A stretch of 13,672 bases of DNA from Gammaproteobacteria bacterium (GTDB lineage: Bacteria; Pseudomonadota; Gammaproteobacteria; SZUA-229): the NCBI GenBank assembly GCA_015484935.1, contig WFUQ01000189.1, positions 1 to 13,672 of the forward strand, read 5' to 3'. The position numbers and the translations under genes are program-made. The notes under the pieces are model-generated. The model saw only the letters and a list, made by a program, of their open reading frames with translations, ran no database searches and was not told the origin of the DNA. Position 1 is the stretch's first letter, and each line of letters opens with the position of its first letter. Positions 1 to 6,415 of the stretch are shown one piece after another.

Positions 1-703
1 CATGTAATGTGCCCGTTATCCTGCACAGGAACGGATACATGACCGGATAACTGGTATCGGGTGAGGTGCTACAGATAGAGGGTGAGCCATTATCTGTCTC
101 GGTGTTGTTGATATCCAGCTGACTATGGTCAAGACCGATGAAATGTCCCAGCTCGTGTGTGACCAGTACCCGGACATCGGCTTCGCTGTTACGGATAGCG
201 GGGTCACCGTTCAATATGACGTAACCCTCGATGAATTCGCTACCGTTGACGAAATAGACCGAGGCACTCAGACCGGCTATTCCGGCACTCGAGCCAGGTG
301 CTAAAAAATCAGCGAGGACAAGACCGTCAGCATCGTAGATGACAGGGTTGATGCCATCACTGAAGCTGGGGTCGTTGGAGGTGCCGTCTGGTAGCAAGGT
401 GCTGTAGTTTGTCGAGTCGATGTCCTGGGGCAGACTGATACCTTGTGAGAACTGGATGTCGGCTGTGGTATTGGCACTGTTCCAGATGTTAAACGCATCC
501 AGTACCAGTGCATTGGGTTCTGCGTTCGTGGTCTGGGTGTTGAGCAAGATGCCCTGATCGAAATTAAGAACCACCGGGTTTTGCTTATAACGCACAGGTG
601 TATTACCGTCGGGACCTTCTATTGCGAGTGGACCACCAGCGATAGCATTCAGTGAACCACTCAAGGCGATCAGTGAGATGGTCAGTGAGAGTGCGAATCT
701 CAT
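1..703 (-). CDS. Secreted matrixin-like zinc metalloprotease (C-terminus cut by window edge)
   Basis: The sequence shows 234 codons with no stop before the window edge, so the C-terminus is missing. An N-terminal signal peptide (about residues 1-22, hydrophobic, ending in a small-residue stretch) points to export. The zinc site is HELGHFIGLDH at residues 183-193, with ligands His183, His187 and His193 and catalytic Glu184. About 29 residues later comes a Met-turn candidate, PVMYP, with Met222. This HExxHxxGxxH plus Met-turn pattern defines metzincins, and the spacing fits the matrixin/M10-like group. The role would be degradation or maturation of extracellular or periplasmic protein; the substrate is unknown. 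The start ATG overlaps the stop of the upstream exported protein (ATGA), which implies translational coupling. The lost part could hold a sorting tail or extra domains. The metzincin call is firm; the subfamily is less so. Confidence 0.88.
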   Translation of the reverse strand, partial: MRFALSLTISLIALSGSLNAIAGGPLAIEGPDGNTPVRYKQNPVVLNFDQGILLNTQTTNAEPNALVLDAFNIWNSANTTADIQFSQGISLPQDIDSTNYSTLLPDGTSNDPSFSDGINPVIYDADGLVLADFLAPGSSAGIAGLSASVYFVNGSEFIEGYVILNGDPAIRNSEADVRVLVTHELGHFIGLDHSQLDINNTETDNGSPSICSTSPDTSYPVMYPFLCRITGTLH

Positions 704-1344
704 CGTGTCGTCACCATCTGTTTGACCGCGTTGATAAAGTCGGTTTTTCTGGACATGGTGGGGTTATCCTTAACCGGATTCAGGTTCGGCAGGCTGGTGG
801 CGCTTCTTGCCATAGCTGCTCTTGCTGGAAATGTGTTTGCCCGTCTGTTCATCATGCTCTGGATATGTCTGCCGTTACTGACGACGGTTTCACCATTGTG
901 TTCGCTGAGGGTGAATTTACCCTGACTCAAACCGATCGGAGTACTGAAACCGATCCGCGATGGCGTCGGTAAAAATACGATATATTCTTCACCGACTTCG
1001 AAACGGGGGATGCCGTGTATCTTGTGTATGATCTTGCTGCCGGGTAATTGGCCGCCTATCTGTTTGACTACCACAGTGGGATCGTTTGCACCTTTGATAT
1101 TCTCGATGATTTTAAAAGTCGTAAAAGTGGCGACACGTTTACTGACGGGGTCCAGTTTTACTTCGTCAGAAATGGCGCGACCATGAAAGATCAGTGCTGC
1201 TCTGTCAGCCATGGTTTCGAGAGAGACAGGCAATACCGTCGTCGCTTCTGCTGAGAGAGAAAACCAGATTAAGAGATTGAAGATGCAGAACGTCCGACAG
1301 AGAAGACGTGCAGGTTTCGTGTAATAGTCGATAGCCATAATCAC
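700..1344 (-). CDS. Exported protein of unknown function, coupled to the matrixin-like protease
   Basis: This is a 214-residue protein with a signal peptide. A basic start is followed by a hydrophobic run to about residue 33, with likely cleavage after the Ala-Glu-Ala near 33-35. The mature part has no cysteine. It begins with a VSLETMADRAALIFHGRAIS-type segment, then a beta-rich stretch (ATFTTFKIIENIKG, TVVVKQIGG, EEYIVFLP). That pattern is seen in small secreted bacterial proteins resembling OB/NTR-like folds; this fold reading is inference. The C-terminal 60 residues are basic and low in hydrophobics. Its stop overlaps the protease start by ATGA, so the two are made together and may act together, for example as chaperone, inhibitor or substrate. 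Two start codons exist, 1344 and 1338. A TATAAT at 1352-1347 lies only 8 nt from the second, so 1338 or a near-leaderless message is possible. Confidence 0.78.
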   Translation of the reverse strand: MIMAIDYYTKPARLLCRTFCIFNLLIWFSLSAEATTVLPVSLETMADRAALIFHGRAISDEVKLDPVSKRVATFTTFKIIENIKGANDPTVVVKQIGGQLPGSKIIHKIHGIPRFEVGEEYIVFLPTPSRIGFSTPIGLSQGKFTLSEHNGETVVSNGRHIQSMMNRRANTFPARAAMARSATSLPNLNPVKDNPTMSRKTDFINAVKQMVTTR

Positions 1345-1411
1345 CGATTATATCGTGGTTTATATCGCTATGACGAGCCGATAGCCGGACGGTTCAACGG
1401 TTTTATCAGAA

Positions 1412-1966
1412 TTATTCCGGCGGGTCATCGCAGGGCGATGGTTCGAAATGCCCGCTGGCGGCCAGCTCGTCGATGAAACCGAACAGTGAGAAATCGACGA
1501 CCCGTTGCGGGTAGAGGATGCCATCCAGATGATCACATTCGTGCTGCACCACCCTGGCATGAAAATCGCTGGCAACACGTTCTATCCTGTCGCCCGCCAC
1601 TGTGTAGCCGGCGTAACGGATGCGCCGGTGACGCGGCACCACACCGCGCATGCCGGGCACGCTCAGACAGCCTTCCCAGCCAGCCTGCATCTCTTCATCG
1701 AGTGGCGTGATGACCGGGTTGATCAAGATGGTACGCGGAACGGATTCTGCCTCCGGGTAGCGCGGGTTGTCTGCTACCTCGAAAACCACGACTCGCGCAT
1801 CGACACCTATCTGGGGTGCGGCCAGCCCGGCCCCGTTCTCCGCCTGCATGGTGTCCAGCATATCCTCGACCAGTTGGTGCAGCTCGGTGGTATCGAACGA
1901 TGTCACCTCGCTGGCGACCCGTGAAAGCCGTGTATCGCCCATCCGCAGTACTTTTCTGACCGTCAT
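1412..1966 (-). CDS. def: Peptide deformylase
   Basis: This is a 184-residue metalloenzyme that removes the formyl group from the N-terminal methionine of new proteins in the cytosol. All three family motifs are present. Motif I is GAGLAAPQ at 45-52. Motif II is EGCLS at 98-102, with metal ligand Cys100. Motif III is HECDH at 142-146, with ligands His142 and His146 and catalytic Glu143. The length is normal for bacterial deformylases. It is not followed by fmt (methionyl-tRNA formyltransferase), its usual partner, so it may be a second or relocated copy; the rest of the genome would decide. The stretch TCAGGGGTCAGGCAG precedes the ATG and offers a G-rich ribosome site. It reads away from the antitoxin-like gene across a shared 104-bp region, and the exported-protein gene follows 67 bp downstream on the same strand. 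Confidence 0.97.
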   Translation of the reverse strand: MTVRKVLRMGDTRLSRVASEVTSFDTTELHQLVEDMLDTMQAENGAGLAAPQIGVDARVVVFEVADNPRYPEAESVPRTILINPVITPLDEEMQAGWEGCLSVPGMRGVVPRHRRIRYAGYTVAGDRIERVASDFHARVVQHECDHLDGILYPQRVVDFSLFGFIDELAASGHFEPSPCDDPPE

Positions 1967-2070
1967 CTGCCTGACCCCTGAAACATGGTAAAATCCTGAT
2001 TTTATAATAGATAGTAGCCGCCCAGTGGGCCGATTTCATCGTCACCGGCTGTGCGTGAGAGAGTATTGCA
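1967..2070. promoter_or_regulatory. Divergent promoter region between def and the ParS/MbcA-like gene
   Basis: This is 104 bp between two divergent starts. On the plus strand a perfect TATAAT lies at 2003-2008, with only a weak -35 (TGAAAC, 18-bp spacing). It would give the antitoxin-like gene a leader of about 55 nt. On the minus strand the same AT-rich patch reads TATTATAAAATC and may serve def. The overlap would let a protein bound here affect both genes. That is inference from position only; no clear operator palindrome was seen. Confidence 0.5.
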
Positions 2071-2472
2071 ATGCAGAATGAACAACAGAGAATGATGGCG
2101 ACACTGAAGATAATGAACGCTGTCGATGAATGGGGCATGTCGAATGCCCAGATTATGGCTTTACTGGATTTTCCCAAAGAGCTGTGCCGCGGCCGCCACC
2201 TGCAAAAATTTCGCAAAGACGAACCTTTTCCCGACCACGAGCAGATCACTGCCCGTATGGTCAGATTGCTCGGCATCATCGACGCATTGCGTACGACCTA
2301 TCCGAGAAATCTACAGATGGGCCCCCGCTGGATGAATGCACCACACCGTCGTATGAAACAACGTAGCCCGGTCGCGACCATGCTGGAAGACGGCGAGAGC
2401 GGTGTGATCGCCGTACTGTCAGAACTCGATTGTGCTTATGCCTGGGAATTGAGCGGTTCGGCGAGGGGATAA
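2071..2472 (+). CDS. Solitary MbcA/ParS/Xre-type antitoxin-like DNA-binding protein (DUF2384-like)
   Basis: This is 133 residues. The N-terminal half (about 10-75) is helical with a helix-turn-helix-like region (WGMSNAQIMALLDFP onward) resembling the Xre-type part of these antitoxins. The C-terminal half matches the toxin-binding domain pattern: a W-containing turn (PRWMNAPHRRM, 85-95), then SPVATMLEDGESGVIAVLSEL (99-119), equivalent to the conserved short-loop, SPLELM and helix elements. Partners in this family are usually RES-domain NAD-degrading toxins encoded immediately downstream. Here only 38 bp separate the stop from a convergent unrelated gene, so no toxin is present. It may therefore act as a stand-alone transcription regulator or be a leftover antitoxin. 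The ATG follows a GAGAGAG stretch 7-8 nt upstream. The family call is moderately firm; the function is not known. Confidence 0.8.
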   Translation: MQNEQQRMMATLKIMNAVDEWGMSNAQIMALLDFPKELCRGRHLQKFRKDEPFPDHEQITARMVRLLGIIDALRTTYPRNLQMGPRWMNAPHRRMKQRSPVATMLEDGESGVIAVLSELDCAYAWELSGSARG

Positions 2473-2510
2473 ACCTGGTCGAGCCTGCTGACCCGACTTA
2501 AAACAAGCTT

Positions 2511-2840
2511 CTAATTCATCGAAGTGATCTGAATATTCCCAAACGGGTTATGCGTCTCGATGGTCACCACGATGGTCTCTTCCAGTGGTATCTCATTGGC
2601 TTCGACATATGGCGCGAGCTGTTCGCATATCTGCAGGATGGTTAACATACCCTGACGGTTCGTATCGTTCTCGTCGAGTTTGCTTATCTCGTTGGCGATC
2701 TCGGCGATGAATTGTCTGAAGGTCTCTGACTGCTGTTGAGTATTCAGTACGCGGAAGTCGTCTTTGAAACCCAGGTGGATCTCACGACTGCCTGTGTCGT
2801 TGTCGAGTACACCGATGGTGAGGGGGCCGGTTATTTCCAT
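2511..2840 (-). CDS. Uncharacterised 109-residue protein, last gene of the LON/djlA operon
   Basis: I do not recognise the family. The protein is acidic, has no cysteine-rich or membrane segment and appears cytosolic. An N-terminal beta-like part (GPLTIGVLDNDTGSREIHLGF) is followed by a helical middle (about 35-80, including SETFRQFIAEIANEISKL and MLTILQICEQLAPYV). A beta-like end follows (ETIVVTIETHNPFGNIQI). It starts 7 bp after the djlA stop, with only a weak ribosome site, so it is most likely translated from the djlA message. Codon use and composition look like the neighbours. A role near DjlA or the LON-domain protein in protein quality control is only a guess from position. Confidence 0.7.
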   Translation of the reverse strand: MEITGPLTIGVLDNDTGSREIHLGFKDDFRVLNTQQQSETFRQFIAEIANEISKLDENDTNRQGMLTILQICEQLAPYVEANEIPLEETIVVTIETHNPFGNIQITSMN

Positions 2841-2846
2841 AATTTA

Positions 2847-3614
2847 TTACTTTCTGCTGTTTTTGATCAGGTCGTACGCTTTGCGGATTTCCTGTGTTTT
2901 TTCGGTCGCCAGTTTTATCATCTCTTCGGGCAGGCCTTTGGAGACCAGTTTATCAGGATGATGCTGGCTCATTAACCTGCGATAGGCTTTTTTGACTTCT
3001 GCATCGCTGCTGGATTTCTTTACGTCGAGGATGGCGTAGGCCTCGTCGAGCGATAGTCCTTTCGGTTGTCCAGCGTGAGCTGCGCCAGTAGCGAGACTGA
3101 TCAGGTGTTCGAGTTCGCGTTGACTGAAACCCAGTGCATCGGCTATCTGGTCGATTATGTTGCGTTCGCTACGGTGTATCTCGCCATCGGCGATCGCTGT
3201 CGCCAGCTGGATCTCGATGAACATCTGGATCAGGTTACGTCTGCCATGACACTCCTGTCTGAACTGTTGCAGTATCTCCTGAAACGGGAAGTCGGCCTGT
3301 TTGCCCTGTTCGAACAGTTTGATGGCGGCTTTGCGCTGTTGTTCGGACAGCTGCATCTGCGCCATGATATTTTTTGCAGTGGCGATCTCATCAGGCGTGA
3401 CGCGGCCGTCAGCTTTGGCGATGTAACCCATGACGGAGAAGCTGGCGGTGAAGAATGCGGCCTGCACGCGCTCCTGATCACCGGGTGCGAAGTTGAGATT
3501 CTTCTTCAGGCCGCGGTCGAAATTGCTGCCCAGGGATGCACCGAGCAGTGCACCTAATGGCCCACCGAACATGTATCCCAGTGCTCCACCGACCAGGGTT
3601 CCCCACCACGCCAT
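2847..3614 (-). CDS. djlA: Membrane-anchored DnaJ-like co-chaperone DjlA
   Basis: This is 255 residues with the full DjlA layout. A glycine-rich N-terminal membrane anchor (about 3-31, with repeated GG/GA small-residue motifs suited to dimer packing) is followed by a central TerB-like helical domain (about 50-172, including the acidic turns AKADGRVTPDE and AIADGEIHRSE). A C-terminal J domain (about 188-255) carries the catalytic HPD at 219-221. J domains stimulate the DnaK ATPase. DjlA is anchored in the inner membrane facing the cytosol and, in E. coli, is linked to envelope stress signalling. E. coli DjlA is 271 residues, so the size is normal. An AAGG stretch lies 9 nt before the ATG. The gene sits 49 bp after the LON-domain gene and 6 bp before the 109-residue gene. 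Confidence 0.96.
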   Translation of the reverse strand: MAWWGTLVGGALGYMFGGPLGALLGASLGSNFDRGLKKNLNFAPGDQERVQAAFFTASFSVMGYIAKADGRVTPDEIATAKNIMAQMQLSEQQRKAAIKLFEQGKQADFPFQEILQQFRQECHGRRNLIQMFIEIQLATAIADGEIHRSERNIIDQIADALGFSQRELEHLISLATGAAHAGQPKGLSLDEAYAILDVKKSSSDAEVKKAYRRLMSQHHPDKLVSKGLPEEMIKLATEKTQEIRKAYDLIKNSRK

Positions 3615-3663
3615 GACTATCGCCTTCGTATCTGTGTTAAAACGGGCATTTTACAATGAATGC

Positions 3664-4320
3664 TCAGCCGATATCGGATTTCTGCAGTTGCAGGATGAGT
3701 TGGCGCAGTTGCTGGCTGAATAGCCGGGTGTCATTGATTTCGAGCAGCTGTTGTTTGTCCTGGTTGGAGACCGGCAACAGGTACGCCAGTTTGTTGTTCA
3801 GTTCGCCGTGGTTGTCGTAGCGCAACAGCGTCTGCGTCTGTCTGGCGAAAGGGTGTTCGCCCAGTTGAGTCAGCATCTCCGCCAGGTCATCATATCCGAC
3901 AGGCGAAATCTCGCTGTTGTAGGGGCTGGCGATAGGCAAGACGCGGGCGGTGAGCAGGCCATCATGTTGTGCACTGGGGGTATCGATGTGCACGCGCTGA
4001 CCTGCGGTGATGGTGATGCCGAACAGACCGTTATCGAGCAGCTGCCAGTCGCTGATGCTCACCTCGGTACCGATGGTGTAGATGACGGGTTGTGCGCCCA
4101 CTTCTCTGCCTTCGCTGATCAGCGCGGTGACGAAACCGGTGTTATCGCGCAGGCACTCCTTCACCAGTCGCAGATAACGTTGTTCGAATATCTGCAGAGG
4201 TAGGGAGCAGCCGGGAAACAGCACGGTGTGCAGCGGGAAAAGAGGCAGTCGATGGTCCGGGTTGTCAGAGGTCAAAATAAGCGGTGTCCGCAAAGCTGGC
4301 TGGTGGAGTGATGGTAGCAA
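3664..4320 (-). CDS. LON peptidase substrate-binding domain protein
   Basis: This is about 218 residues covering only the N-terminal substrate-binding domain of Lon. There is no ATPase or Ser-Lys protease part, as is normal for this stand-alone family. The opening RLPLFPLHTVLFPGCSLPL (about 24-42) and IFEQRYLRLV are the hallmark strands and helix. The C-terminal half is helical (LAEMLTQLGEHPF, LLPVSNQDKQQLLEI). The biochemical role of these proteins is not well settled; binding of unfolded protein is the usual assumption. The first possible start is a TTG at 4320 without a good ribosome site. A TTG at residue 16 (about 4275) is an alternative that keeps the whole domain, so the N-terminus is uncertain. 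It heads the minus-strand operand with djlA and is divergent from the DUF1853 gene, with 63 bp between. Confidence 0.9.
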   Translation of the reverse strand: MLPSLHQPALRTPLILTSDNPDHRLPLFPLHTVLFPGCSLPLQIFEQRYLRLVKECLRDNTGFVTALISEGREVGAQPVIYTIGTEVSISDWQLLDNGLFGITITAGQRVHIDTPSAQHDGLLTARVLPIASPYNSEISPVGYDDLAEMLTQLGEHPFARQTQTLLRYDNHGELNNKLAYLLPVSNQDKQQLLEINDTRLFSQQLRQLILQLQKSDIG

Positions 4321-4383
4321 TCAGCGGGGGGCTTGTGAATACACCGATTTGAGCTGCACACATGGATAGGTCATGATTGCCGG

Positions 4384-5280
4384 ATGAACAGAAGCCATAT
4401 TTTGACAGAGAGATTCAGCCATGCGGTTGTCGATGACCTCGCGTGGGCGATCGGTTCGCCGCCCTTGATGTTGCCGCATGCGACGACTTGCCGGTGGTAT
4501 GACAGCGACTGGTATCGCAGACTACGCGAGGACTCGGAATCGTGGTTGCGGCAGCTGGACAGTCGGCCAGAGCAGTTGATTGCAGCGGTTGAGTCGGAGA
4601 AGGACAAGCGTCTGGGCAAGTATTTCGAAGCATTGTGGGCTTACTGGTTCGAGCACAGTGGCTACTATGATGTCATCGCACGTAACATGCAGATACATGA
4701 TGCAGGACGAACGCTGGGGGAACTGGACTGCATCGTGCGGGACCGGCAGACGGGCAAGGTTATCCACATCGAACTGGTGATAAAGTTTTATCTGGGTGTG
4801 GGCGATACGGCACAGCAATGTAACTGGCACGGCCCCGGTAAACAGGACCGTCTGGATATGAAGATGAACGTTCTGCAAAAAAAGCAGTCTATCCTTGCGC
4901 GTCATGAGCGGGTCGCCGGCCGATTATCGCAGCAGGGGATCGAGGTCGATGAATGTGCGGTGATCATGAAAGGGCGCTTGTTCTACCCAGAAGGAGAGTC
5001 TGTCAGACAAGATGAGCCTGATGGGGCGAATCCGCAGCACCAGAAGAGTCGATGGCTGAAGCTCGGTGACTTTCTGGCGAGTGACAGTGAGTATTTTTAT
5101 CCGCTGATACGCTCTGGCTGGATGGTCGAGCAGCCATCGATAGGTGATGATGACTGGCTACCTGCCGACAGGTTCACAAGGGCACTGTCAGCAGGCGATT
5201 TCAGGTTGCCATTACAGCTTGTCTCTCGCGGTAAGGACAAGAAAAATAAACGATTTTTCGTAGTTCCCGACGAATGGTAG
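4384..5280 (+). CDS. DUF1853 family protein with PD-(D/E)XK-nuclease-like residues
   Basis: This is 298 residues and appears cytosolic. The family signature is clear. RLGKYFEALWAYWFEHS (about 76-92) is followed by GELDCIVRD (112-120) and HIELVIKFYLG (128-138), then QCNWHGPGKQDRLDMKM (145-161) and the QQGIEVDECAVIMKGRLFYP segment. Asp115, Glu130 and Lys134 lie on a strand-turn-strand in the order of a PD-(D/E)XK core. The Glu-Lys spacing is three residues rather than one, as I recall for this family. The function of DUF1853 is not established, so nuclease activity is inference. The ATG at 4384 has only a weak upstream ribosome site, and a short out-of-frame ATG lies at 4373. The Fur-family gene begins 43 bp downstream on the same strand. 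Confidence 0.9.
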   Translation: MNRSHILTERFSHAVVDDLAWAIGSPPLMLPHATTCRWYDSDWYRRLREDSESWLRQLDSRPEQLIAAVESEKDKRLGKYFEALWAYWFEHSGYYDVIARNMQIHDAGRTLGELDCIVRDRQTGKVIHIELVIKFYLGVGDTAQQCNWHGPGKQDRLDMKMNVLQKKQSILARHERVAGRLSQQGIEVDECAVIMKGRLFYPEGESVRQDEPDGANPQHQKSRWLKLGDFLASDSEYFYPLIRSGWMVEQPSIGDDDWLPADRFTRALSAGDFRLPLQLVSRGKDKKNKRFFVVPDEW

Positions 5281-5311
5281 CCAGACGGCAAAACCGATAA
5301 ACAGAATCAGC

Positions 5312-5317
5312 TATAAT
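5312..5317 (+). promoter_or_regulatory. TATAAT box just upstream of the Fur-family gene
   Basis: A perfect -10 hexamer ends 6 nt before the ATG at 5324. Transcription from it would begin at or within 1-2 nt of that ATG, giving a leaderless message. The alternative is that translation begins at the in-frame ATG at 5336, with a short leader. No convincing -35 was found at 16-18 bp spacing, so the element may depend on an activator or may be fortuitous. Confidence 0.4.
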
Positions 5318-5323
5318 TGCGGG

Positions 5324-5749
5324 ATGAACACAGATATGAATTTTCCTTTAGACCGGGATGGCGTGGTGCAACTGCTCCATCAATACAATATTACCCCTAC
5401 CAGACAGCGTATCGAGATCGCAGGTTTCATGTTCCAGCGAGCACAGCATCTGCCGGCTGACAAGATCCTAGAAGGTGTCAACGCCGAGGGTCACAACGTC
5501 TCACGCGCCACGGTATACAACACCATGGGGCTGTTCGCTGAGAAAGGGCTGGTGAATGAAGTGTTGATAAACCGGGAGCGGGTCTTCTACGATTCCAACA
5601 ATGCACCACATCATCATGCTTATAACGTGGACACCGGAGAGCTGAGAGACCTGCCTTCGCTGGATGTGCAGTTGAATAACCTGCCTGAATTCGAACAGGG
5701 CATGCAGGTCGTCGGTACCGAAGTGATCATCAAAGTCGCGTCGAAATAA
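5324..5749 (+). CDS. Cysteine-free Fur-family transcriptional regulator (Irr/PerR-like)
   Basis: This is 141 residues with the Fur-family winged-helix domain. The start ITPTRQRIEIAGFMF (about 23-37) is typical, HLPADKI at 42-48 carries a possible metal-binding His42, and the recognition helix lies in VSRATVYNTMGLFAEKGLV (59-77). The dimerisation part contains HHHAYNVDTGEL (96-107), the metal region. There is no cysteine, so the structural CxxC zinc site of classical Fur and PerR is absent. The HHHxYNxDTGEL form resembles the Irr-like branch, which senses iron or haem and oxidants. Irr-type haem motifs are not evident. The start is 5324, or 5336 if the leader is short. The gene converges on the rubrerythrin operon across a shared terminator. 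Fur-type repressors commonly control rubrerythrin genes, so that operon is its most likely target; this is inferred. Confidence 0.92.
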   Translation: MNTDMNFPLDRDGVVQLLHQYNITPTRQRIEIAGFMFQRAQHLPADKILEGVNAEGHNVSRATVYNTMGLFAEKGLVNEVLINRERVFYDSNNAPHHHAYNVDTGELRDLPSLDVQLNNLPEFEQGMQVVGTEVIIKVASK

Positions 5750-5765
5750 TCGAGCGATTCAAGCC

Positions 5766-5796
5766 GTAAAAAACCCTCAGTTGAGGGTTTTTTTAC
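5766..5796. terminator. Bidirectional intrinsic terminator
   Basis: An A6 run, the stem CCCTCA/TGAGGG with a 2-nt GT loop, and a T7 run form a symmetric hairpin at 5768-5794. It reads as an intrinsic terminator on both strands. It sits between the convergent Fur-family gene (stop 5749) and the DUF3501 gene (stop 5822) and should end both transcripts. Confidence 0.93.
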
Positions 5797-5821
5797 GTCC
5801 ACAGGAAACAGATGATCAGAA

Positions 5822-6415
5822 TCAGATCAGGTCCTGTACCAGTGATCGTCTGATATTGTCCGGGATGGGCGTGAGCACATAGTTGTAATGCGCATGTTCG
5901 ACACCACCGTTGATCGCCTTGCCGGCTTTCGCATCTGCGATCATGACCGGGGTCAGCTCGAAGCGCAGAAAATGCACCGCTGAGGTCTTGTCGGCGGTAT
6001 CGCGTTCCAGATCCTCATCTGCGATGGGGTAGACCTTGTCATGCCCTTCGACCTGCATCCATACGGTGTCTTCGATACCGATGAGTTTGCCCAGCATGAC
6101 GCGGCGAGTGTCGATGTCTGTGTACTGGATCATCATGGTGGCTTTCCAGTTGTGGCCGTCAGGTATCAGTGGATTGTAGGCATCGAGCTCTTCTTCGATG
6201 GCGTCGGATTCGAATATCTTCTCGGCTTTCAGCATCTCCTGGATCTGATACTGCATGATGAGCTTGTCCTCGAACATCAGTACCAGGTTGTCACCCAGTT
6301 CCAGTCTGCGGTCTTCTTTATGCGCGATGATCTTCTTGCGGAAGTCATCGCGTATCTCGAAATACTTTTCCAGGCTGTACAGGTCGTCGCGGGTGAGTTT
6401 GGTGCTGGTGTTCAT
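5822..6415 (-). CDS. DUF3501 family protein of the rubrerythrin operon
   Basis: This is 197 residues, acidic and apparently cytosolic, with no signal peptide or membrane segment. The family pattern is clear: LTRDDLYSLEKY (8-19), then FRKKIIAHKEDRRLELGDNL (about 26-45), MQYQIQEMLKAEKIFE (54-69), YNPLIPDGHNWKATMMIQY (about 80-98) and the late GVEHAHYNY segment. DUF3501 has no proven biochemical role. It is regularly found after a heterodisulfide-reductase-like iron-sulfur protein, often with rubrerythrin, as here. Its ATG overlaps the stop of that gene (ATGA), so the two are translationally coupled. A shared complex or redox relay is likely but inferred. The operon ends here at the bidirectional terminator. 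Confidence 0.93.
   Translation of the reverse strand: MNTSTKLTRDDLYSLEKYFEIRDDFRKKIIAHKEDRRLELGDNLVLMFEDKLIMQYQIQEMLKAEKIFESDAIEEELDAYNPLIPDGHNWKATMMIQYTDIDTRRVMLGKLIGIEDTVWMQVEGHDKVYPIADEDLERDTADKTSAVHFLRFELTPVMIADAKAGKAINGGVEHAHYNYVLTPIPDNIRRSLVQDLI

Noticed and set aside
1695..2279. 194-codon minus-strand frame spanning def and the antitoxin-like gene
   Set aside because: It overlaps two supported genes in other frames and crosses their divergent promoter region. Its product has odd composition.
3066..3557. Plus-strand open frame opposite djlA
   Set aside because: It is the reverse reading of a well-supported DjlA gene, with no recognisable protein features.
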